Source of the DNA: Moraxellaceae bacterium
GTDB taxonomy: Bacteria > Pseudomonadota > Gammaproteobacteria > Pseudomonadales > Moraxellaceae
Length of the DNA: 64,000 nucleotides
Direction: 5' to 3'
NCBI GenBank assembly: GCA_030680295.1
Contig: JAUXVU010000018.1
Span: 496,001 to 560,000, forward strand
The translations under genes and the position numbers were made by a program. This document shows, in pieces, positions 1 through 7,645 of the stretch (position 1 is its first letter; each line of letters opens with the position of its first letter). The notes below the pieces were generated by a model. The model was given only the letters and a program-made list of their open reading frames with translations, did no database searches and was not told the origin of the DNA.

Positions 1-858
1 AGGTTGGTAACGAATGGCAGATAAAACGGACTTTTCTTCTGGCAAGGCATCTTTCAGGATGCGTAGTGCCTGATCGGTGTGAGTGGCTAAAATGACATGG
101 TCATATAGTTCACTACCGGCACCAGTTCTTAGTTTTACGCCCTCAGTTGTACGTTCGACCGAAAGCACTGGGGCGTTCAAACGGACATCACCAATGTCTG
201 CACATAGGCGTTTGACGTACTCACGTGAGCCCCCACGAATACTTTTCCACTGTGGTCTATTGTTAACTTGTAGCAGGCCATGATTGATACAGAACTGAAT
301 AAAGGTCTCAGCAGGGAAGTCCGCCATTTCATCCATCGGACTAGACCAAATGGCAGCACCCATCGGCAATAAATACCAATCCCTAAAAGCTTGGCCATAA
401 CCTTCTGCAATTAATAACTCGCCCAGTGTTTGATTGCTGCCGCGTGATTTGGCTAAAAGCTCGTGTGAGCGTTTATTGAAATTCAAAATGTCGCGAATCA
501 TGCCCCAGAATTGTGGGCGCAGCAGATTGCGCTTTTGTGCAAATAAGGTGGTCAGGTCAGCGCCAGCCCACTCTAAGTTTTCATGCGGCAATTTCACGCT
601 AAACGACATTTCACTGGTCGTGGTGTCGATATTTAGCAACTTAAACAGTGCAATCAGGTTAGGATATGTGCGGTCGTTATGAACTAAAAAACCGGTATCC
701 ACAGGGTAGTGTAGGTTGCCTAAACTGACATCAACGGTGTTGCTATGGCCTCCGGCATAATCAGCGGCCTCAAACACAGTGACTTGGTGCTGGCTGCGTG
801 TTAACAACCAAGCGGCGCTGAGTCCTGCAATGCCTGAACCTACAACAGCAATTTTCAT
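1..858 (-). CDS. FAD-dependent amine-oxidase-like protein (C-terminus beyond window)
   Basis: The first 286 codons are present; the 3' end runs off the left edge. The protein begins MKIAVVGSGIAGLSAAW, a textbook N-terminal Rossmann FAD-binding motif (GxGxxG at residues 8-13), followed by an acidic residue ending the second strand (VTVFEA). The residues around GGHSNTV and PVDTGFLVHN match what I recall of the predicted NAD/FAD-binding oxidoreductases (COG2907, amine oxidase/phytoene desaturase superfamily), which often sit beside DUF1365 and cyclopropane fatty acid synthase genes. The expected neighbours would lie left of this window, so I cannot test this. The substrate is unknown. It is divergent from yadG across a 128-bp gap. 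Confidence 0.8.
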   Translation of the reverse strand, partial: MKIAVVGSGIAGLSAAWLLTRSQHQVTVFEAADYAGGHSNTVDVSLGNLHYPVDTGFLVHNDRTYPNLIALFKLLNIDTTTSEMSFSVKLPHENLEWAGADLTTLFAQKRNLLRPQFWGMIRDILNFNKRSHELLAKSRGSNQTLGELLIAEGYGQAFRDWYLLPMGAAIWSSPMDEMADFPAETFIQFCINHGLLQVNNRPQWKSIRGGSREYVKRLCADIGDVRLNAPVLSVERTTEGVKLRTGAGSELYDHVILATHTDQALRILKDALPEEKSVLSAIRYQP

Positions 859-986
859 GACAAACCCACTCCAAACTCTGTGTTGACCTAGCGATTTCGC
901 TGTTTTCTACATGCTAGACTCAGGTCAGCGTTGATCTGTTACACATGTCGTGTAAAAAAAGTGAAAAATTTACAAGGAACCTGTCT

Positions 987-1922
987 ATGACAGCTGCATT
1001 GCAACTTTCGGGTGTTTCCAAAACATATAAATCAGGGGTTCGCGCCTTAGACAATCTCGACTTGACTGTTGAGCCGGGTGACTTTTTTGCCTTGTTAGGC
1101 CCAAACGGTGCGGGTAAATCAACCACGATTGGTATTGTCAGTTCGTTGGTTAAGAAGTCGCATGGTAGCGTCAGCATTTTTGAGTTTGACTTAGACAAAG
1201 ATTTGACAGAGGCGAAACGACAGCTGGGCGTGGTGCCTCAAGAGTTTAATTTTGGCCAATTTGAAAAGGTCATTGATATTTTGGCCACACAAGGTGGTTA
1301 CTACGGTTTGCCACGAAAGCGTGCCTATGATCAGGCTGAGAAATATTTGCACCAGTTGGGGCTGTGGGAAAAGCGTAATGAACAAGCGCGTTTGTTATCA
1401 GGCGGGATGAAAAGACGCTTGATGGTGGCCAGAGCCTTGGTGCACGAGCCTCGTTTATTAATTCTTGATGAGCCAACGGCAGGCGTGGACATTGAGTTAA
1501 GGCGCTCCATGTGGGACTACCTGACTAAATTAAATCAGCAGGGCACTACGATTATTTTGACCACGCATTATTTGGAAGAGGCAGAAAGTCTTTGTCGAAA
1601 TATCGCCATTATCGATCACGGCCGTGTGGTGGAAAACACCAGCATGCGGTCGCTGCTGAGTAAGTTGCAGCAAGAAACTTTTGTGCTGGACTTGGATAAA
1701 TCCATCAGTGACACACCTCAGCTTGAGTCATACGCGTTTAAGTTAGCGAGCAGTCAGTCGCTTGAGGTGGAAATTAAGCGTGGACAACATTTAAATGAAG
1801 TCTTTGCCATGTTAAGTCAGCAAGGTATTCACGTTTTAAGCATGCGCAATAAAACCAATCGTTTAGAGGAGCTTTTTGTGCGCTTGGTGGAAAAAAACCT
1901 AAATGAAGGAGCTACAGCATGA
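987..1922 (+). CDS. yadG: ABC transporter ATP-binding protein, YadG type
   Basis: A 311-residue ABC ATPase that powers a two-gene exporter at the inner membrane. Seen: Walker A GPNGAGKST (38-46), Q-loop VVPQ (82-85), signature LSGGM (137-141), Walker B LLILDEP (157-163) and switch His 194 in TTHY. The C-terminal third ends with MRNKTNRLEELFV, very close to my memory of E. coli YadG. An in-frame start exists at 945, but 987 has an AAGGA box at 975-979 with normal spacing, so I chose it. The stop overlaps the start of the permease gene (ATGA), which points to translational coupling. The transported substrate is not known for this family. Confidence 0.93.
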   Translation: MTAALQLSGVSKTYKSGVRALDNLDLTVEPGDFFALLGPNGAGKSTTIGIVSSLVKKSHGSVSIFEFDLDKDLTEAKRQLGVVPQEFNFGQFEKVIDILATQGGYYGLPRKRAYDQAEKYLHQLGLWEKRNEQARLLSGGMKRRLMVARALVHEPRLLILDEPTAGVDIELRRSMWDYLTKLNQQGTTIILTTHYLEEAESLCRNIAIIDHGRVVENTSMRSLLSKLQQETFVLDLDKSISDTPQLESYAFKLASSQSLEVEIKRGQHLNEVFAMLSQQGIHVLSMRNKTNRLEELFVRLVEKNLNEGATA

Positions 1923-2710
1923 GTCAGTATGAGTCTGTTTTTGCTGCTTCAAACCGTGTGGCATTAACCACTATTGTGGTGAAAGAGATTCGACGTTTCA
2001 CCCGTATTTGGGTGCAAACCTTGCTGCCGCCAGCCATCACCATGACCTTGTATTTTGTTATTTTTGGCAACTTGGTAGGGCGCAGCATTACTGATATGGG
2101 TGGTTTTACCTATATGCAGTTTATTGTGCCGGGCTTGATCATGATGGCGGTCATTACCAATAGCTACGCCAATGTGGTTAGTAGTTTTTTTGGTGCGAAA
2201 TTCCAACGTAGCATTGAAGAAATGCTGGTGGCGCCTGTGCCACATGCCACCATCTTGGCGGGTTTTGTACTGGGTGGTGTGGCGCGAGGTTTGTTGGTGG
2301 CAGTCATCGTGACGTTGGTGTCGTTGTTCTTTACTCAGCTCAGCCTGCATAACGTTTTTGTCATGGTCTATAGCGTTTTAATCACCGCCATCTTGTTCTC
2401 GTTGGGCGGTTTTATTAATGCAGTATTTGCTAAGACATTTGATGATGTATCGTTAGTGCCTACGTTTATTTTGACACCACTGACGTATTTGGGTGGGGTG
2501 TTTTACTCCATGGATGTGCTGTCGCCATTTTGGCAGAACCTGTCATTACTAAACCCCATTGTGTATATGGTGAATGCGTTTCGTTATGGCGTGTTAGGTC
2601 ACTCTGACGTTAATGTGTTTGTGTCTTTGGTTGTGATGACGGTGTTTACCGTTGCTGCCTATGCCGTGGCTTACACACTGCTTAAGCGCGGTACTGGCAT
2701 GCGGGAGTAG
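1919..2710 (+). CDS. yadH: ABC-2 type permease, YadH type
   Basis: A 263-residue membrane protein with about six hydrophobic segments (near residues 32-52, 65-85, 113-140, 148-170, 180-200 and 233-255), as in ABC-2 permeases. The conserved stretch SIEEMLVAPVPHATILAGFV and the LTPLTYLGGVFYSMD region are typical of YadH/NodJ-like subunits. It overlaps yadG by 4 bp (ATGA) and is followed directly by queF with no gap, so the three are almost certainly co-transcribed. It would form the channel half of the YadGH exporter; the cargo is unknown. Confidence 0.92.
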   Translation: MSQYESVFAASNRVALTTIVVKEIRRFTRIWVQTLLPPAITMTLYFVIFGNLVGRSITDMGGFTYMQFIVPGLIMMAVITNSYANVVSSFFGAKFQRSIEEMLVAPVPHATILAGFVLGGVARGLLVAVIVTLVSLFFTQLSLHNVFVMVYSVLITAILFSLGGFINAVFAKTFDDVSLVPTFILTPLTYLGGVFYSMDVLSPFWQNLSLLNPIVYMVNAFRYGVLGHSDVNVFVSLVVMTVFTVAAYAVAYTLLKRGTGMRE

Positions 2711-3538
2711 GTGGCTTTGGGTTTATCGCACGAGACCTTATTAGGTCAGACGACTGTTTATGCTGAAGAATATAACCCGGCGGTGCTACAGCCTATTCCT
2801 CGTCAACTAGGTCGTGATGCCGTTGGCTTTGATGGCACACAAACACTGCCTTTTCATGGTGTGGACTTATGGACACATTATGAAGTGTCATGGCTGTCCA
2901 CCTCCGGTAAACCCTGTGTGGCCATTGCCGAGCTATTAGTGCCAGCGGACTCACCAGCCATTATCGAGTCTAAGTCGTTAAAGCTTTATTTTAATGGCCT
3001 GAACTTTAAGGTATTTAATAATGAGCTGGCATTAATAGCGCAAGTTGAGCAGGACCTATCAGTTGTTGCGGGTGCTCCTGTTCGTATGGCGCTGTTGCCT
3101 ATTGATCAGCCTTGGCAGGCCATGCCTTTGCCTGGGCGCCTGCTTGATCATTTAAATATCAGCACAGATATTTACGATATTGATGCATCACTGCTGCAAA
3201 CCAATGAGCAGGTGGTTGCGCAATACACATGGTATTCACACTTATTACGCAGTAACTGCCCAGTTACTAATCAGCCCGATTGGGGCAGTGTCATGATCCG
3301 TTATAGCGGTCGGGAAATTGTGCCGGAGTCATTGCTGGCGTATCTGATTTCTTATCGTCGACATAACGATTTTCATGAGCAGTGTGTAGAACGAATTTTC
3401 ATGGATTTAATACGCCATTGTGGCTGCCAACAGTTGACGGTATATGCCCGTTATACCCGTCGCGGCGGTTTGGACATCAATCCATTTCGATCTAATTTTG
3501 AACAATTTGACCAGGTCTGGCGCACATTGCGCCAGTAG
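2711..3538 (+). CDS. queF: NADPH-dependent 7-cyano-7-deazaguanine reductase (long QueF)
   Basis: Reduces preQ0 to preQ1 in queuosine biosynthesis for tRNA. At 275 residues it is the long two-domain QueF form of gammaproteobacteria. Catalytic residues line up with the E. coli enzyme at a constant offset of seven: nucleophile Cys183 (SNCPVTNQPD), Asp190, and His222-Glu223 in NDFHEQC. The start is GTG at 2711, right after the yadH stop; GGGAG at 2702-2706 within the yadH end serves as its ribosome binding site. Position after yadGH may only reflect shared transcription; no functional link is visible. Confidence 0.95.
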   Translation: MALGLSHETLLGQTTVYAEEYNPAVLQPIPRQLGRDAVGFDGTQTLPFHGVDLWTHYEVSWLSTSGKPCVAIAELLVPADSPAIIESKSLKLYFNGLNFKVFNNELALIAQVEQDLSVVAGAPVRMALLPIDQPWQAMPLPGRLLDHLNISTDIYDIDASLLQTNEQVVAQYTWYSHLLRSNCPVTNQPDWGSVMIRYSGREIVPESLLAYLISYRRHNDFHEQCVERIFMDLIRHCGCQQLTVYARYTRRGGLDINPFRSNFEQFDQVWRTLRQ

Positions 3539-3616
3539 CATCTTGTCAAATAAGTGTTGGCGAGCCAAGATGAGCGCCAGCTAACAACAATAACGATGAG
3601 TTTAAGGAATACTTCT

Positions 3617-4279
3617 ATGTCTTACGTTTTTGCATTTCCTCTTGCGGCCGACCTGCAAACTAAAATCGACAATATGCTTAGCGGCCATGCCAAAGGTGAA
3701 TATGTAGACGCTAAAGTCAGCACTGACTTGGCTATTGGCACTACCGATGGTGTCACCAAAGCACTGGCTTTAGATGTGATTGAAATTCTCAAATCCAATG
3801 GCGAAGGCGCAGGCCTTTTAGGTGTTTTAGCTAATTTGCTGAAAAGCACCATGCACGTGTTGATTCGTCAAATCATGGGCAAAGTTGATCACTCTGAACA
3901 AGATAAATTAGCTAATTACCTAAAAAATCGTCGCATTGAAGTTGATGGTGCGCCGCGCTTTGGTTTTGTGATGCCAGAGGCATTAGGTGGTCGTTTTGAT
4001 GAACTGTTAACACGTATTGCTGATGGCAATATGAATAATGCACGCCCAGACATTACGAAGGCTATGCAAGACTTTGTGATGGTTGCGGTGGCATCGTTTT
4101 ATGACGAATTTACCAGCTGTATCGATCTAGGCTTTGTGAAGCGTAAAATGGTTGATGTGGGGCGTGGCACCATCATTAAGGGTAGTCAAAGCACGGTAAA
4201 TAAACTGTTTGCCACCATGTCAGACGATGATCTGAAAAAAGTGACTGCACATTACACCACCATGTTTGTTAAGCAATAA
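3617..4279 (+). CDS. Protein of unknown function, first of two tandem paralogues
   Basis: A 220-residue soluble protein I do not recognise. No signal peptide, membrane segment or catalytic motif is visible; it looks mainly helical. I start it at 3617 (MSYVFAFPLAADLQ), which has AAGGA at 3604-3608. An in-frame ORF extends to 3554 but lacks such a site. It is clearly related to the next gene: both share FAFPxxAxLQ at the N-terminus, LxKSTxHxLIRQ near residues 75-90, a NRR motif near 110, and IxLGFxxxKMxxMG/VG near 175. Gap to the paralogue is 5 bp, so they are an operon. It lies 78 bp after queF. Confidence 0.8.
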   Translation: MSYVFAFPLAADLQTKIDNMLSGHAKGEYVDAKVSTDLAIGTTDGVTKALALDVIEILKSNGEGAGLLGVLANLLKSTMHVLIRQIMGKVDHSEQDKLANYLKNRRIEVDGAPRFGFVMPEALGGRFDELLTRIADGNMNNARPDITKAMQDFVMVAVASFYDEFTSCIDLGFVKRKMVDVGRGTIIKGSQSTVNKLFATMSDDDLKKVTAHYTTMFVKQ

Positions 4280-4284
4280 CGTTT

Positions 4285-4968
4285 ATGACAACCACATTAT
4301 TTGCCTTTCCGGCATCTGCAGAGCTGCAGCTGGACTTTCAAGAGTTAACAGCTGCATACGCTAACGGAGCTATTCCTAAAGAACCTATGGCGCCTCGGTT
4401 TATTGCTTTTGCGCAGCGTTACGCCGATGAAATTCTAGATGCTTTGGTGTTGAACTTAGTCAGTGGGGCTGATCCAGACAGCCATGCGCCTAAGACTTTA
4501 GAGAATGTGGTTGGCTTAATCAAAAGCACCAGTCACGCCCTGATTCGGCAGGTATTAAATAAGCGCAGCAACAAAGACTTAGCGACAGTTGCTGAGTTTA
4601 TGGCTAACCGTAGAGTCATCATGGAGATCGATGGCGTTAAGCGGGATTTTATTAGTTTTCCGCTGGCTGCTAGTGATTATCAGCTGCTGCATGATGCATG
4701 GCAAAAAGCTGCATCAGGAGAGGCGGATGTGGAGGCCATGAAGCAGGCCACACTTCGTTTTGCTGAGTTGAGTACGCAGGCGTTTTATGTCGAAACAGGT
4801 GATGCCATTGAGCTAGGATTCATTGCCCAGAAAATGTTTAACATGGGGCATATGGCAATTGATAAAGCATTAAAAATGGCAATTAATCGTTTGATTCCAG
4901 CGCTCAAGCCGCGTGAATTGAAGGATTTCAGTAGTTACTTCCTAGGTATGTTACACAGTACAGACTGA
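4285..4968 (+). CDS. Protein of unknown function, second of two tandem paralogues
   Basis: A 227-residue protein, paralogous to the preceding gene over its whole length, with the same order of shared blocks: FAFPASAELQ at the N-terminus, LIKSTSHALIRQVLNK near residue 90, ANRR near 113, and AIELGFIAQKMFNMG near 175. Like its partner it has no signal peptide, membrane span or recognisable enzyme motif. There is no good ribosome binding site before ATG 4285, only 5 bp after the previous stop, so translation is probably coupled. Equal lengths and an adjacent arrangement would fit a heterodimer, but that is inference. It ends 4 bp from the convergent selO stop. Confidence 0.8.
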   Translation: MTTTLFAFPASAELQLDFQELTAAYANGAIPKEPMAPRFIAFAQRYADEILDALVLNLVSGADPDSHAPKTLENVVGLIKSTSHALIRQVLNKRSNKDLATVAEFMANRRVIMEIDGVKRDFISFPLAASDYQLLHDAWQKAASGEADVEAMKQATLRFAELSTQAFYVETGDAIELGFIAQKMFNMGHMAIDKALKMAINRLIPALKPRELKDFSSYFLGMLHSTD

Positions 4969-4972
4969 TAAC

Positions 4973-6421
4973 TTACGAAGAGCAACTAATTGACAGGCAC
5001 TGTCCCCACGCAGGTGGGGGCTCTGCCAAGTCAGCGTATTCTGATTGCTCAGTAAACGGTGATTGTAATGCGCTTAAAAGCCTTTCAAGTGGCTCATATT
5101 GGCCTTGTTCTGCCGCCTGTATAACCTGCTCAGCCAAGTAGTTCCTCAGCACATATATTGGGTTTTGCGACTGCATGCGTTGCAAACGTTCAGCCTCACT
5201 CAGGCCTTCAGCAAGACAACGTTGCTGATACTGCGCAAGCCAACTAATTGCGGTGTCAGCCTGCTCACCCCAGCGGCGGGTATCTGCCAACAATACATCA
5301 AAGGTATTGGTGCTTAGCCACCTAAAGCTCAGCGTGAAGTCAGCTTTAGCGACTTGTAATAGCGATAACCAGCCTTGCACCAAAGCCCGGTCGATTTCTT
5401 GAGTTTGTGCTAACCCTAAGCGTGCATTCATGCCCTGATCATAATGGGCAGTTAATGTAGGTTCGTATTCAGCCAGACTTTGTTTCAGCGCCGGCACGGG
5501 AATGATAGGCGCCAGTGCATGTGCCAAGGCATTCAAGTTCCAGAAGCCTACAGACGGTTGTAGGTACCAGGCATAACGACCATTGTGGTCAGAGTGATTG
5601 CATATTAAATACGGGTCGTAGCGGTCTAGAAAACCATAAGGCCCAAAGTCCAGCGTGGCGCCAGTAATGGAGAAGTTATCGGTATTCATCACGCCGTGTG
5701 CAAAACCCACACGTTGCCAGTCCGCCATCAGTGTTGCCGTTCGTTTAACGACAGCGGTAAAGAACGCCACGTAGGGCTCTTTTTCAGTGGCACAGTCGGG
5801 GTAGTGGCGCTGGATAACGTAATCGGCCAATTGTTTGAGTTCGTTGATGTGCCCACTATGGCTTAACCACTCAAAGTGACCAAAACGGATATGACTGTCG
5901 GCAATACGTAGCAAAGTTGCACCGGTTTCCATACGTTCACGACGTACTGGCTCACGGGAGCCAACCAAAGCTAATGCACGAGTTGTTGGAACGCCTAGGT
6001 GATGTAGCGCCTCACCGGCTAAGTATTCACGAATGCTGGAACGTAATACCGCTCGACCATCGCCCATACGAGAGAAGGGAGTAGGGCCGCTGCCTTTTAA
6101 ATGCAAATCCCAGCGTTGTTTGGCGTTATCAATGATTTCGCCTAATAACAAACCGCGCCCATCACCAAGATCTGGATTCCAGCCACCGAATTGATGGCCA
6201 CCGTATTTCATCGCAACAGGGTCACTGCCGCTGAGGGTTTGATGTCCGGCTAAAACGTCCAGTGCTTCTTGTGATGCCCACCACGAAGCCGTTAGCCCAA
6301 GCGTTTTTATGAGCTTATGGTTAAGGCTAATGAGATGAGGTTGGCGAAGCGGAGTGGGTGCCTGCCGACGCCAGAGAGCGTGCGGCAGGGTGTTCACATA
6401 GGAGTTATCAAAATGCAGCAT
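4973..6421 (-). CDS. selO: Protein adenylyltransferase SelO (YdiU)
   Basis: A 482-residue pseudokinase-fold enzyme that AMPylates Ser/Thr/Tyr of target proteins, known in E. coli for a role in oxidative stress. Seen: MKYGGHQFGGWNPDLGDGRG (residues 71-90), HLKGSGPTPFSR with the nucleotide-binding Lys109, HGVMNTDNFSI (the catalytic-loop region) and DFGPYGFLD (metal-binding). The C-terminus CLSISCSS carries the conserved cysteine tail that in some relatives contains selenocysteine. Length matches E. coli YdiU (478). It starts 3 bp after the desaturase stop, so the two are co-transcribed. Confidence 0.96.
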   Translation of the reverse strand: MLHFDNSYVNTLPHALWRRQAPTPLRQPHLISLNHKLIKTLGLTASWWASQEALDVLAGHQTLSGSDPVAMKYGGHQFGGWNPDLGDGRGLLLGEIIDNAKQRWDLHLKGSGPTPFSRMGDGRAVLRSSIREYLAGEALHHLGVPTTRALALVGSREPVRRERMETGATLLRIADSHIRFGHFEWLSHSGHINELKQLADYVIQRHYPDCATEKEPYVAFFTAVVKRTATLMADWQRVGFAHGVMNTDNFSITGATLDFGPYGFLDRYDPYLICNHSDHNGRYAWYLQPSVGFWNLNALAHALAPIIPVPALKQSLAEYEPTLTAHYDQGMNARLGLAQTQEIDRALVQGWLSLLQVAKADFTLSFRWLSTNTFDVLLADTRRWGEQADTAISWLAQYQQRCLAEGLSEAERLQRMQSQNPIYVLRNYLAEQVIQAAEQGQYEPLERLLSALQSPFTEQSEYADLAEPPPAWGQCLSISCSS

Positions 6422-6424
6422 GCC

Positions 6425-7567
6425 CTAGGCAGTGACCTGCTGGGTCAACAAACGCAGGCGTTTGCTTTGCATTTTCATGCGAAATTCAAGCTCTTGGAAG
6501 CGAGTTTTAAAGCTAGTTTCTTCCCATTTCTGCAGCATGCTTTGTTTCTTTTCAGCATACCAAGCTTCTTTTAGCGCAGCCCACTCGGCCATTACTTGCG
6601 TGTAATGCTCATATTCTTTTGATAACTTGGCGCGCCATGCGTCTAGTTTGGCTTGGCCAATATCATGCAAAGACAAAGAGTGTTCAGCACGCTTAAATTG
6701 CATAGTCAACTTGGCTTTTTGAATGGCAAAGTCAGGGCAGCGCTTTAAGTTTTTGGTTAGACCAAACACCGACAATGTTGCAATCAGCCACTTGGTTGGG
6801 TCGAAGTGGTACCAACGAATGCCATTACGGTAATCGTATTGGAAAATATGGTGATAGTTGTGGTAGCCCTCACCATAAGTAACAAAGGCCAGCACAGGAT
6901 TGTCGCGAGCACTGTTTTCATCGGTATACGGGCGAGTTCCCCACATATGCGCCAATGAATTAATGAAGAAGGTTGTATGGTGGCTCCAGATTAGGCGTAG
7001 CAGACCACCTAATAACAACACACCCCACATATCACCCAGCATGTAGCCTAAGGCCATAGGGAAGGCAATGTTCATAATCAGCACTAACTTAATGTAGTGA
7101 CGGTGTTGGAACATCACAATCGGGTCGTTTAATAGGTCAGGCGAGTTACGGAAATCATCTTTGCCTGATTCGTATTGACGCAACATCCAGCCAATATGAG
7201 CAAACCAGAAGCCGCGGCGAATGGAGTAGGGGTCGTGATCAACATCATCGATATGACGGTGATGTGTGCGATGGCCTGAAGCCCAAATCAAAATGCTGTT
7301 TTGAATGGCCATGGTGCCAAACAGCATAAAGAATATTTTGACTGACCAGTGTGCCTCGTAGGCACGGTGGGCCCATAGGCGGTGATAGCCAGCTGTAATG
7401 GAAATGCCGTTGAGGATGGCAAGAACAACAAAGCTAATCCAAGCCACAGCCGTGAAGCCATAACTTAATGCAAACCACGGCAGCAAAATCATAGCGAGTA
7501 GCGGTGTACCCACCAAGACGAAAGCGCCGGGCCAGTTAATCGGTGGTTTTATTTGCTCATGTGTCAT
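6425..7567 (-). CDS. Acyl-CoA Delta9-type fatty acid desaturase (membrane di-iron)
   Basis: A 380-residue membrane desaturase that introduces a cis double bond in acyl chains, tuning membrane fluidity. The three histidine boxes are intact: HRLWAHR (62-68), HRTHHRH (99-105) and HNYHH (236-240). Hydrophobic segments lie near 15-60, 75-95 and 160-192. The C-terminal ~100 residues are charged and probably helical. The arrangement is that of stearoyl-CoA-type enzymes such as Pseudomonas DesB/DesC. The promoter region has a TATAAT box and an AGTGAA-N6-TTCACA dyad, which suggests control by a TetR-type regulator of the DesT kind; no such regulator is in this window. It is first gene of an operon with selO. 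Confidence 0.93.
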   Translation of the reverse strand: MTHEQIKPPINWPGAFVLVGTPLLAMILLPWFALSYGFTAVAWISFVVLAILNGISITAGYHRLWAHRAYEAHWSVKIFFMLFGTMAIQNSILIWASGHRTHHRHIDDVDHDPYSIRRGFWFAHIGWMLRQYESGKDDFRNSPDLLNDPIVMFQHRHYIKLVLIMNIAFPMALGYMLGDMWGVLLLGGLLRLIWSHHTTFFINSLAHMWGTRPYTDENSARDNPVLAFVTYGEGYHNYHHIFQYDYRNGIRWYHFDPTKWLIATLSVFGLTKNLKRCPDFAIQKAKLTMQFKRAEHSLSLHDIGQAKLDAWRAKLSKEYEHYTQVMAEWAALKEAWYAEKKQSMLQKWEETSFKTRFQELEFRMKMQSKRLRLLTQQVTA

Positions 7568-7587
7568 AAGGCATTTATTCTCATTTC

Positions 7588-7605
7588 AGTGAATGACTGT
7601 TCACA
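7588..7605. promoter_or_regulatory. Palindromic operator in front of the desaturase gene (DesT-like)
   Basis: AGTGAA-TGACTG-TTCACA: two 6-bp half-sites with 5 matching pairs plus one mismatch at the edge, around 6 bp. It sits just downstream of the -10 box and upstream of the desaturase start, where a repressor would block transcription. As I recall, the Pseudomonas DesT operator that controls desCB has the form AGTGAAC...GTTCACT, so the match of site and target gene is good. Identification rests on memory of that consensus. Confidence 0.55.
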
Positions 7606-7612
7606 TAAAATC

Positions 7613-7618
7613 ATTATA
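7613..7618 (-). promoter_or_regulatory. -10 box of the desaturase-selO promoter
   Basis: Read on the minus strand this is a perfect TATAAT, about 45 bp upstream of the desaturase start codon. A convincing -35 hexamer at 17 bp is not seen (the best is TGACAA at about 18 bp), so the promoter may be activator-dependent or weak. The DesT-like dyad at 7588-7605 begins about 8 bp downstream, over the expected transcription start. Confidence 0.55.
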
Positions 7619-7645
7619 GCGATATTTTGTGTCATTTGTCATCCG

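Noticed and set aside
883-911. TTGACC-17-TCTACA as promoter of yadG
   Set aside because: The -35 is good but the -10 agrees in only three of six positions.
1964-2350. 128-codon minus-strand frame inside yadH, rich in His and Gln
   Set aside because: Odd composition comes from reading hydrophobic codons in reverse; yadH is well supported.
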